Of a stretch of DNA of 64,000 bases, positions 1 through 12,666 are shown one piece after another. Position 1 is the first letter of the stretch. Every line of letters starts with the position of its first letter. This stretch comes from Sinomicrobium kalidii (GTDB lineage: Bacteria; Bacteroidota; Bacteroidia; Flavobacteriales; Flavobacteriaceae), in assembly GCF_021183825.1 (NCBI RefSeq), contig NZ_CP089211.1, positions 4,694,501-4,758,500 of the forward strand, written 5' to 3'. The notes below the pieces were generated by a model, which saw only the letters and a list, made by a program, of their open reading frames with translations, ran no database searches and had not been told where the DNA came from. Made by a program: the position numbers and the translations under genes.

Positions 1-1986
1 AAGGTGTCCGACCGCTTTGGCTTCCGGACCATAGCGATCAAAAAAGGGGAGGGTATTTACGTCAACGGGCAGCGCGTACTGATGAAAGGAGTGAACCGTC
101 ACAGCTTCTGGCCGGAATCCGGGCGAACGCTCAACAGGGAACTGAACTATGCCGATGTAAAACTTATCAAAGAAATGAACATGAACGCCGTACGGCTGTC
201 CCATTATCCCCCGGACCCGGAATTCCTCGATGCCTGTGACGAACTGGGGCTCTATGTAATGGACGAACTCGGCGGATGGCACGGACATTACGACGATGCC
301 GTGGGAAAGAAACTGGTCCGGGAAATGGTGACCCGCGATCTCAATCATCCTTCCGTCATCTTCTGGTCCAACGGGAACGAAGGCGGCTGGAATACCAACC
401 TCGACAACCAGTTTGAGATCTGGGACATACAGCACAGGCCCGTACTGCATCCGCAGCAGGAACTGAACGGGGTGGAAACCATGCACTACCGTTCCTATGG
501 CGAAACACTCGAATATTTCCGGGGAGAAGAAATATTTATGCCCACGGAATTCCTGCACGGCCTGTACGACGGCGGTCACGGAGCCGGGTTGAACGATTAC
601 TGGGAAGTCATGCGAAAACACCCCCGGAGCGGCGGCGGTTACCTCTGGGTCTTTGCCGACGAAGGTATTGCCCGTACCGACCAGGACGGCCGGATAGACA
701 ACCAGGGAAATTTCGGTGCCGACGGTATCGTAGGGCCACATCACAAAAAAGAGGGGAGTTTTTATACCATAAAGGAAATATGGTCGCCTGTAGTAGTCAC
801 TAATAAAGAAAAGCTGCCCGCAGACTTCGATGGTATTTTCCAACTGGAAAACCGCTACGATTTTACCAATATCAACCGCTGTACCTTTGAATGGGAACTG
901 GCGCGTTTCCCCGAACCGGAAGACCCGGAGAGCGGGCACAAAACCATCCGGAAAAAAACGGTTAAAGGCCCGGATATCGCTCCCCATACCTCCGGGGAGT
1001 TCCGTATCGACCTTCCGGGGGACTGGAAAAAGGCCGATGTACTTTACCTGAAAGCACTCGGCCCGCAGGGGGAAGAACTGTGGACCTGGGCCTATACCTG
1101 GAAAATAGAGGAACCGCAACCGGCAGAAAAAACAAAAGGAACGGTTTCTCTTGAAGAAACAAAAGATCATTACGAAGTAACAGCCTCGGAAACCCGGTTG
1201 CAGATAGACCGGAAAACCGGGAAACTGGTGCAGGTAATGCAATCCGGGAAAGTAATTGATATTAAGAACGGCCCCCGTTTTATCGCTGCGCGGAGAGGGG
1301 ACAGGACCCTGGACGGAACCGTAGACAAAAAAGCCAAAAAAGGGGAAGACCGGATTTATAAGGAAATAGCATACGAGGAAAAATTACAGCGTATTTCGGC
1401 AGAAGAGAAGGACGGGGAAGTGATCGTCAGGGCCGATTATTTCGGGCCGCTCCGTAAAGTGATATGGACCGTAAAAGCAGACGGCACCGTGCAACTGGAC
1501 TACGAATACGAATACCACGGCGTGGTGGAACTGGTCGGTGTTTCTTTCGACTATCCCGAGGAAAAAATGAAAGGGATAAAATGGCTTGGCAAAGGCCCGT
1601 ATCGCGTATGGCAAAATCGTTTGCGTGGAACTGCGCTGGATGTATGGGAAAATGAATACAACGACCCTGTTCCCGGGGAATCTTTCATATACCCGGAATT
1701 CAAAGGATACTTTAACCAGTGGCAATGGGCCGTGTTCCGCACCGACCAGGGGAAAATCCGGATAAGCAATGCAAACCCGGAAACCTACCTGGGGGTATAC
1801 ACCCCGAGAGACGGAAGGGATGCCTTACTCTACACCCTGCCGCAAACCGGGATCGCATTCTTTGATGTCATTCCCGCCGTAAGGAACAAGGTAAACGCCA
1901 CAGACCTGGTAGGACCATCATCTCAGCCACAATGGATAAAAGGAGCTAAAAAGCATACGGTATATATGAAATTTAAAGCAAATTGA
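1..1986 (+). CDS. Glycoside hydrolase family 2 (beta-galactosidase-like), 5'-truncated by window edge
   Basis: The reading frame is open from base 1, so the N-terminal sugar-binding jelly-roll and part of the Ig-like domain lie outside the window. A GTG at position 4 is internal and is not a start. What is visible begins at the end of the Ig domain (FGFRTI, then YVNGQRVLMKGVNRHSFWP), followed by the TIM barrel. The family acid/base signature NGNEGG has its Glu at bases 379-381. The nucleophile is probably the Glu of PTEF at 547-549. The C-terminal half (from about base 1150) is a beta-sandwich region like the accessory domains of long GH2 enzymes. GH2 members cleave beta-galactosides, beta-glucuronides, alpha-L-arabinopyranosides and others; the substrate cannot be read from this fragment. 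Its position at the head of the PUL enzyme block suggests a periplasmic exo-enzyme. Confidence 0.93.
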   Translation, partial: KVSDRFGFRTIAIKKGEGIYVNGQRVLMKGVNRHSFWPESGRTLNRELNYADVKLIKEMNMNAVRLSHYPPDPEFLDACDELGLYVMDELGGWHGHYDDAVGKKLVREMVTRDLNHPSVIFWSNGNEGGWNTNLDNQFEIWDIQHRPVLHPQQELNGVETMHYRSYGETLEYFRGEEIFMPTEFLHGLYDGGHGAGLNDYWEVMRKHPRSGGGYLWVFADEGIARTDQDGRIDNQGNFGADGIVGPHHKKEGSFYTIKEIWSPVVVTNKEKLPADFDGIFQLENRYDFTNINRCTFEWELARFPEPEDPESGHKTIRKKTVKGPDIAPHTSGEFRIDLPGDWKKADVLYLKALGPQGEELWTWAYTWKIEEPQPAEKTKGTVSLEETKDHYEVTASETRLQIDRKTGKLVQVMQSGKVIDIKNGPRFIAARRGDRTLDGTVDKKAKKGEDRIYKEIAYEEKLQRISAEEKDGEVIVRADYFGPLRKVIWTVKADGTVQLDYEYEYHGVVELVGVSFDYPEEKMKGIKWLGKGPYRVWQNRLRGTALDVWENEYNDPVPGESFIYPEFKGYFNQWQWAVFRTDQGKIRISNANPETYLGVYTPRDGRDALLYTLPQTGIAFFDVIPAVRNKVNATDLVGPSSQPQWIKGAKKHTVYMKFKAN

Positions 1987-2010
1987 TAATGGGAATAAAG
2001 TTGAAAATAC

Positions 2011-2194
2011 ACGTCACTGCCAGCGAAGCGTCGGCAGTCTCCCGGCAGATATGCGCGTGCCTGTTGCTGAGCCTGTCGAAGTATTGAAGGTATGCTACCA
2101 GCCTCCATGAGATCGCCGCCCTTCGACCGGGATCAGGGCAGGCTTTCGCCTCCTTTGGTCGGTCCCGATGGCTATCGGGACTCGCGATGACACG
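2011..2194. repeat. Composite dispersed palindromic repeat
   Basis: The gap between the first GH2 and the GH43-like gene (1987-2209) is almost filled by a composite element. It starts with CGTCACTGCCAGCGAAGCG and ends with TCGCGATGACACG, roughly inverted termini of the CGTCA...TGACG type common in flavobacterial intergenic repeats. Inside are GCTGAGCCTGTCGAAG (2066-2081) and an imperfect copy of the TCCCGATAGCTATCGGGA palindrome near 2163-2180. The downstream reading frame runs back into this repeat, which creates a false ATG at 2168. Confidence 0.7.
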
Positions 2195-2209
2195 AAAAAA
2201 CTTTTGAAA

Positions 2210-6587
<4,378 letters not shown>

Positions 6588-6629
6588 AAATACGAATAAG
6601 ATAATTGAAGTATAAAAGAAAAAGAATTT

Positions 6630-6675
6630 CTCCCCCTTGAGGGGGAGATGCCGAAGGCAGAGGGGGCGTCCCCCG
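6630..6675. repeat. Family A intergenic repeat (CTCCCC...GGGGAGATGCCGAAGGCAGAGGGG)
   Basis: A perfect hairpin CTCCCCCTTGAGGGGGAG (6630-6647) is followed by ATGCCGAAGGCAGAGGGG and CGTCCCCC. The same layout recurs at 27,581, 32,545 and 39,956. It sits between the LacZ-type GH2 and the GH106 gene and makes a false in-frame ATG at 6648 for the latter. Confidence 0.85.
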
Positions 6676-6713
6676 GAAATCCTTTATTGCAACCAGAAAC
6701 GCCGATACTGAAA

Positions 6714-9700
6714 ATGCAAAAACCAAACAAAACACCATGGTTCATCCTGCTCATGTTGAGCATACTCTCCTGTAACCCCCCCGGGGAGAAAAAAGGCGCC
6801 GGTTTTCAGCCCACCACCGAATCGTCCAGGCCCTGGGTGTACTGGTACTGGATGCAATCCGCGTATTCCAGGGAAGGCATCACTGCCGACCTGGAAGCCA
6901 TGAAAGCGGCAGGGATAGGCGGAGCGTACCTGATGGCCATCAAGGGACCGGCCGATCCCCCGTTGATCGATCCGCCCGTGGTGCAGTTGAGTCCCGAATG
7001 GTGGGCTATGGTAAAATTTGCCATGACCGAAGCCGACCGTCTCGGCATAAAGCTGGCCATGCACGCTTCCGACGGGTTTGCCGTAGCCGGGGGACCCTGG
7101 ATCACCCCGGAACTATCCATGCAGAAAGTGGTGTGGTCTGATACCCTTGTGGAAGGCGGGAACAAACTCGATATCCGGCTCCCCGCACCCCCGGATTATA
7201 AAGGGTATTACAGGGACATTGCCGTTTTTGCCCTTCCCGTAAAGAAAAACTACCGGAGCACCGCCCGGCTGCAACCGGAAGTAACATCGAGCCTGGCAGG
7301 CAAAAACCCGGCATTCCTGGCCGATCCCGGAAAAGACGGGAATTTTAAAATGTATGAAAAAGGGTGGATACAATATAGTTTTGACCAACCCTTTACCTGC
7401 AGGACAATAACAATTCACACCAGGGGAAATAATTACCAGGCCCACCGTCTTATAATCGAAACAAGTGAAGATGGTATAAACTTTAAAAAGGTCACCCGCC
7501 TGAACCCCCCGCGCCACGGCTGGCAGGATACGGATGCGCCCTATACGTTCAGTATAAATCCCGTGACTTTCCGGTTTTTCCGGTTTGTTTACGATCCCGA
7601 AGGTTCGGAGCCCGGTGCCGAAGACCTTGATGCAGCCAAGTGGAAACCCGCCCTGAAGGTCAGCGGTATTGTGCTTTCCGAAGAACCCCTGATAGACCAG
7701 TACGAAGGAAAATCCGGGGCGGTATGGAGGATCAGCCCGGAAACCGGTAAAAGTTACATCCCGGAAGAAGATTGTATCGCTAAAGAAGAACTTATAAATA
7801 TCAGCAGTCATGTCGATCCGGAAGGAAAACTCTCCTGGAATGCCCCTCCCGGCCGCTGGAAGATCATGCGGTTTGCCCATATCTCCACCGGGCATACCAA
7901 TGCCACCGGGGGCGGAGGAAAAGGGCTGGAGGTCGATAAGTTCAATCCAGAGGCTGTCCGTTTCCAGTTCGACCAATGGTTTGGCGAGGCCATACGTACC
8001 GCCGGGCCGGAACTCGCTTCCCGGGTGTTGAAAATATTACACATAGACAGCTGGGAATGCGGCAGCCAGAACTGGTCGCCCGTATTCCGGGAAGAGTTCA
8101 GGAAACGAAGGGGCTACGACCTGGTCGGTTACCTCCCGGTCATGGCCGGTATTCCCCTCGATGATGTTACGACTTCGGAAAAAGTACTGTATGACGTACG
8201 CAAGACCATATCGGAACTGCTGGCCGATAATTTTTTCGGGACCATAGCCGAAGAAGCGCAAAAGGCCGGGGTGAAATTCAGTGCCGAAAACGTGGCACCC
8301 ACCATGGTCAGCGATGCCCTGAAACACTTTCAGCATGTGGATTATCCCGGCGGGGAGTTCTGGTTAAAAAGCCCGACACACGATAAACCCAACGACATAC
8401 TCGACGCCGTTTCGGGGGCACATATTTACGGAAAGGATATCGTACAGGCCGAAGCCTATACCGAACTCCGCATGGACTGGGACGAACATCCCGGTAAGCT
8501 GAAAGCATTGGGCGACAGGAATTATGCCCTGGGCATCAACCGTTTTTTCTACCATGTTTTTGTGCATAACCCCTGGACAGACCGGAAACCGGGCATGACC
8601 CTGGACGGCGTAGGCACCTACCTGCAGCGCGACCAGACCTGGTGGGAACCCGGAAAGGCATGGATAGATTATGCCCGGCGGGTACAGTTCCTTTTACAAA
8701 AGGGAAAACCTGTTATTGACCTGGCCGTGTTTACGGGTGAAGAACTTCCCTCGAGAGCCGTACTCCCGGACCGGCTGGTCCCTTTCCTACCCGGTGTATT
8801 CGGTGGGGATATCGTCAACAGGGAAAAGGAAAGACTGGCCAATAAAGGGCAGCCGCTGGCCAGAATGCCCAAAGAAGTGACGCACTCGGCCAATATGACC
8901 GATCTTTCCGACTGGATCGATCCCCTGTACGGGTACAAATACGATTCGTTCAATCCCGATGTATTGCTTAACCGTGCCGAAGTGAAGGACGGCAAAGTGA
9001 ATTTTGGTGCCGGGATCAGTTACAGCGTCCTGGTTTTTCCCGGAAGCAGGAAAATGTCGCCCAACCCCGTGATGTCCGTTGAGGTGGCGCAAAAAATACT
9101 GGAACTCGTAAAGGAAGGGGCTACCGTACTGCTCGGTGAAAGGCCCGAAAGGATGCCCGGACTTGACATGCAGGGAAAAAATAAAAAGTTTGAGGCCATT
9201 ATCCGGGAATTATGGCCGGAGGATAACGGCACAGCGGGGAGCACGCCCCGTATTCATGAGATCGGGAAAGGAAAAGTAGTGATGCTTCCGTACCGGCAAA
9301 GCAATTTTAGTCCACTGGGGATTGCGCCGGACATACGATTCACCACCCCGGAAAAGGACGTGGAAACGAGGAATATGGCCTGGGCCCACCGCCGTACGGA
9401 TTCGGAAGATATTTATTTTATCTCCAATCAGGAGGAACAGAATCGAAGCGTAAATGTTGCTTTCCGGGTGACCGGGAAAGTCCCCGAACTGTATGACCCT
9501 GTAACGGGACAAACTACCGTCCTGAACCGGTGGACCATAAAAAACGGGCGTACCGTGATCCCGCTGTTACTGGATAAAAATGCTTCCGTGTTTGTGAGAT
9601 TCAGGGAAAAAACCGGGGAAACCTCCCGCGACGAAGGAACGAACTGGAACGAGTACACCGAAGTGCAAAAAGCAAAAGGCGACTGGAAGATCACTTTCGA

Positions 9701-10163
9701 TCCTGCTTTCCACGGACCGGAAGCCCCCGTAACCGCCCCGCTTTTTGACTGGAGTACTTCCGGTAACGACAGCATTCGCTACTATTCCGGGACCGCGGTT
9801 TATGAAAAAGACTTTGACTGGAACGGAAAAACAGAAAACGTATGGCTGAACCTCGGGGAAATAGCCAATATAGCCGAAGTACGCCTCAACGGCACGGATT
9901 GCGGGACCATCTGGACCTATCCGCACCGCGTGGATATTACAAAAGCACTGCAACAGGGAAAGAACAAACTCGTCATAAAAGTGACCAATACCTGGGCCAA
10001 CAGGCTTATCGGTGATGAAAAACTGCCGGAAGAAAAAAGGCTTACCCGCACCACGGCACCTTTCCGGCTGGAAAACACCCCATTGCTGAAAGCCGGGTTA
10101 CTGGGACCGGTGACGATTGAACGGGGTAGTTTTAGAGGTGTCGAGACGAATGAGAGTAAATGA
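6714..10163 (+). CDS. GH106 alpha-L-rhamnosidase, lipoprotein
   Basis: The N-terminus carries a lipoprotein signal (LMLSILSC, Cys20). The region after it contains the GH106 signature PWVYWYWMQSAYSREGI and DLEAMKAAGIGGAYLM, the start of the TIM barrel. Around residues 215-310 there is a discoidin-like insertion (IIETSEDGINFKKV). The C-terminal ~130 residues form the GH2-type jelly-roll usual in GH106 (VWLNLGEIANIAEVRLNG). Length (1149 residues) agrees with characterised GH106 rhamnosidases of about 1100. The predicted role is removing alpha-L-rhamnose from rhamnogalacturonan side chains in the periplasm. The ATG at 6714 directly precedes the signal peptide; upstream in-frame sequence is repeat. 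Confidence 0.9.
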   Translation: MQKPNKTPWFILLMLSILSCNPPGEKKGAGFQPTTESSRPWVYWYWMQSAYSREGITADLEAMKAAGIGGAYLMAIKGPADPPLIDPPVVQLSPEWWAMVKFAMTEADRLGIKLAMHASDGFAVAGGPWITPELSMQKVVWSDTLVEGGNKLDIRLPAPPDYKGYYRDIAVFALPVKKNYRSTARLQPEVTSSLAGKNPAFLADPGKDGNFKMYEKGWIQYSFDQPFTCRTITIHTRGNNYQAHRLIIETSEDGINFKKVTRLNPPRHGWQDTDAPYTFSINPVTFRFFRFVYDPEGSEPGAEDLDAAKWKPALKVSGIVLSEEPLIDQYEGKSGAVWRISPETGKSYIPEEDCIAKEELINISSHVDPEGKLSWNAPPGRWKIMRFAHISTGHTNATGGGGKGLEVDKFNPEAVRFQFDQWFGEAIRTAGPELASRVLKILHIDSWECGSQNWSPVFREEFRKRRGYDLVGYLPVMAGIPLDDVTTSEKVLYDVRKTISELLADNFFGTIAEEAQKAGVKFSAENVAPTMVSDALKHFQHVDYPGGEFWLKSPTHDKPNDILDAVSGAHIYGKDIVQAEAYTELRMDWDEHPGKLKALGDRNYALGINRFFYHVFVHNPWTDRKPGMTLDGVGTYLQRDQTWWEPGKAWIDYARRVQFLLQKGKPVIDLAVFTGEELPSRAVLPDRLVPFLPGVFGGDIVNREKERLANKGQPLARMPKEVTHSANMTDLSDWIDPLYGYKYDSFNPDVLLNRAEVKDGKVNFGAGISYSVLVFPGSRKMSPNPVMSVEVAQKILELVKEGATVLLGERPERMPGLDMQGKNKKFEAIIRELWPEDNGTAGSTPRIHEIGKGKVVMLPYRQSNFSPLGIAPDIRFTTPEKDVETRNMAWAHRRTDSEDIYFISNQEEQNRSVNVAFRVTGKVPELYDPVTGQTTVLNRWTIKNGRTVIPLLLDKNASVFVRFREKTGETSRDEGTNWNEYTEVQKAKGDWKITFDPAFHGPEAPVTAPLFDWSTSGNDSIRYYSGTAVYEKDFDWNGKTENVWLNLGEIANIAEVRLNGTDCGTIWTYPHRVDITKALQQGKNKLVIKVTNTWANRLIGDEKLPEEKRLTRTTAPFRLENTPLLKAGLLGPVTIERGSFRGVETNESK

Positions 10164-10203
10164 CATAAGACTAAATTATGATGGTAGAAAAAACAATAAA
10201 AAA

Positions 10204-10254
10204 CTCCTCCCTTCAGACGAAGGGAGGTACCCGAGCGAAGCAATGGGGAGAGGG
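10204..10254. repeat. Family C intergenic palindrome
   Basis: CCTCCCTTC-AGAC-GAAGGGAGG (10206-10227) is a perfect 9-bp-arm hairpin, followed by TACCCGAGCGAAGC and GGGGAGAGGG. It lies between GH106 and the DUF5703 gene. It is related in style to family A but differs in sequence, and may double as a transcript-end or processing hairpin. Confidence 0.7.
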
Positions 10255-10317
10255 TTTGACCAGGCACAAACCATTGCGTAATCCCAAAAACAAACTATAC
10301 AACTTGTAACCTGCAAC

Positions 10318-12666
10318 ATGAAAAACAAATTACCATACATACTACTGATCCTCACCGCCATCCCCCGGGCACAAACCCCGGTGCTGGAGGACTACAACTC
10401 CGTATGGACGGAGCAGAGCAAAAACGCTTCGGAGTCCATGCCTTTGGGCGGCGGCGATATCGGTTTGAATGTCTGGGTGGAGCAGGGCGACCTGTATTTC
10501 TATATTTCGCGGAGCGGTACTTTCGACGAACACAACACCTTGTTAAAACAGGGGAGAATGAAGATCAGGCTGGAGCCCAACCCTTTTGATGAGGATTTTA
10601 AACAGGAGCTGGTATTAAAGGACGGCTATGTGAAAATAGAGGGCGGTAATGTACAGGTCAAATTGTGGGTCGATGTTTTTACACCCGTGATCCATGCCGA
10701 TATCAAAAGTTCAGCCCCCGTTTTCGTCAGTGCCTTTTATGAGAACTGGCGTTATAAAAACAGAAGAGTAGAAGGGAAGGCCAACAATGCCAATTCCTAC
10801 AAATGGGCACCGCAGGGAGATATTATCACCTACAGGGATTCCGTATTTTTCGAAGGTAACGGGATAAAATTCTACCACCGCAACCGGGAAGAGACGGTTT
10901 TTGATGTGGCCGTAAAGCAGCAGGGCATGGAAGCCGTAAAAGAACAAATGTTCAATCCGCTGGCCCGCCGGACGTCCGGCGGTTATATTTCCGCGCCGGG
11001 CATGCGGCCGGAGGGAACGACGACGGGAAAGTACAGGGACACCGGTTTCAAGGCCTGGAAATTATATACCCCCGACCCGGTAAAGCGTCAGAAACTGCAT
11101 ATCTACCTGCATACCGGACAGGCAGAAAAGGTGGAGTCCTGGCACGAGAAGCTGAAGCAAAATATAACAACATATAACAGGGAAAAGTACACCAAAAGGG
11201 AAAAGCGGACCGCAGCGTGGTGGCATAATTTCTGGGAGCGGAGTTTTATCTATGTCAAAAAACAGGGGAGTACTTCCAAAGACTCTGTATGGCAGACCGG
11301 CCGGAATTACCAGCTGTTCCGTTATATGCTGGGTTGTAATGCCTACGGAAAATATCCGACCAAGTTCAACGGCGGACTTTTTACCTACGATCCCGTGTAC
11401 GTTGATTCTACCCTGAAATTCACCCCCGACCACCGGAACTGGGGCGGGGGAACAATGACCGCCCAGAACCAGCGCCTCGTATATTTCCCGATGCTTAAAA
11501 GCGGGGATTTCGACATGATGGATGCCCAGCTGGATTTTTACCTGGACCTGCAGAAAAATGCCGAGTTGCGCAGCAAGGTCTACTGGGATCACAACGGGGC
11601 TTCTTTTACGGAGCAATTGGAAAATTTCGGATTACCCAACCCTTCCGAATACGGCTGGGATCGCCCCGAAGACTACGACCCCGGCATGCAGTACAACGCC
11701 TGGCTGGAGTACCAGTGGGATACCGTGCTCGAATTCTGCCTGATGATGCTCGAACGTCATCGGTACAACGGCGATGATATCCGGAAATACCTGCCTTTTG
11801 TCACAAGCTGTATCCGTTTTTTTGACGAACACTACCAATACCTGGCCCGTAAAAGAGGGGCAAAAGCACTGGATGAGAACGGTCACCTCGTATTGTACCC
11901 CGGTTCTGCCGCCGAAACCTATAAAATGACCTACAATGCCAATGCCACCATATCCGCTTTAAGGGTGATTACACAACGGCTGCTGGAATTGCCCTATGGG
12001 ATGCTGAACGATACCGGAACTGCGTATATCCGGGAAGTATCGGGCCGTATCCCGCCGTTGAATTACCGGGAAATGGAAGGACATAAAGTGCTGAGCCCGG
12101 CCAGACTCTGGGAAAGGGTAAACAATACCGAAGTACCGCAACTCTATCCTGTTTTCCCCTGGGGAATTTACGGTGTGGGCAGACCCGGGCTGGAAACGGC
12201 ACAGAATACATGGAAATACGACCCCGATGCCATAAAATTCCGGAGTCACATAGGCTGGAAGCAGGACAACATATTCACCGCCCGGATGGGGATGACCAAT
12301 GAAGCAGCCCGGTTCACCCTGAAAAAAATGGCAGATTCCGGCAGAAGGTTCCCCGCGTTCTGGGGCCCCGGTTTCGACTGGGTTCCCGATCACAACCGGG
12401 GAGGCTCGGGGATGATAGGCATGCAGGAAATGCTGTTACAGGCGGTGGATAAAAAAATATACCTCTTTCCCGCCTGGCCGGCAGGCTGGGATGTGCATTT
12501 CAAACTGCATGCCCCCGGAAATACCACCGTGGAAGCAAAGCTTATAAACGGAGAACTGAAAATGCTCAACGTCATTCCGAAGCAAAGGGAAAATGACGTC
12601 ATCAATATGTTCAATCTTTCGAATTCAGAAAAAATAAAAAAGTATGGAACTCATGAGGAAAACTAA
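10318..12666 (+). CDS. DUF5703 domain protein, predicted (alpha/alpha)6-type hydrolase
   Basis: A signal peptide (about residues 1-19, ending near RAQ) is followed by WTEQSKNASESMPLGGGDIGL and VWVEQGDLYFYISRSGTFDE, which I recognise as the start of DUF5703. The N-terminal ~250 residues are a beta-sandwich. From about residue 300 the helical pattern (FRYMLGCNAYGKYP, PTKFNGGLFTYD, WGGGTMTAQNQRL, EQLENFGLP) resembles the (alpha/alpha)6 barrel of GH95-like enzymes, and the end has an AWPAGWDVHFKLHAP motif like GH95 C-termini. No characterised activity is known to me. Among rhamnosidases and lyases it is a candidate for an uncharacterised glycosidase. The 3' end overlaps the next gene by 14-23 bases. 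Confidence 0.8.
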   Translation: MKNKLPYILLILTAIPRAQTPVLEDYNSVWTEQSKNASESMPLGGGDIGLNVWVEQGDLYFYISRSGTFDEHNTLLKQGRMKIRLEPNPFDEDFKQELVLKDGYVKIEGGNVQVKLWVDVFTPVIHADIKSSAPVFVSAFYENWRYKNRRVEGKANNANSYKWAPQGDIITYRDSVFFEGNGIKFYHRNREETVFDVAVKQQGMEAVKEQMFNPLARRTSGGYISAPGMRPEGTTTGKYRDTGFKAWKLYTPDPVKRQKLHIYLHTGQAEKVESWHEKLKQNITTYNREKYTKREKRTAAWWHNFWERSFIYVKKQGSTSKDSVWQTGRNYQLFRYMLGCNAYGKYPTKFNGGLFTYDPVYVDSTLKFTPDHRNWGGGTMTAQNQRLVYFPMLKSGDFDMMDAQLDFYLDLQKNAELRSKVYWDHNGASFTEQLENFGLPNPSEYGWDRPEDYDPGMQYNAWLEYQWDTVLEFCLMMLERHRYNGDDIRKYLPFVTSCIRFFDEHYQYLARKRGAKALDENGHLVLYPGSAAETYKMTYNANATISALRVITQRLLELPYGMLNDTGTAYIREVSGRIPPLNYREMEGHKVLSPARLWERVNNTEVPQLYPVFPWGIYGVGRPGLETAQNTWKYDPDAIKFRSHIGWKQDNIFTARMGMTNEAARFTLKKMADSGRRFPAFWGPGFDWVPDHNRGGSGMIGMQEMLLQAVDKKIYLFPAWPAGWDVHFKLHAPGNTTVEAKLINGELKMLNVIPKQRENDVINMFNLSNSEKIKKYGTHEEN

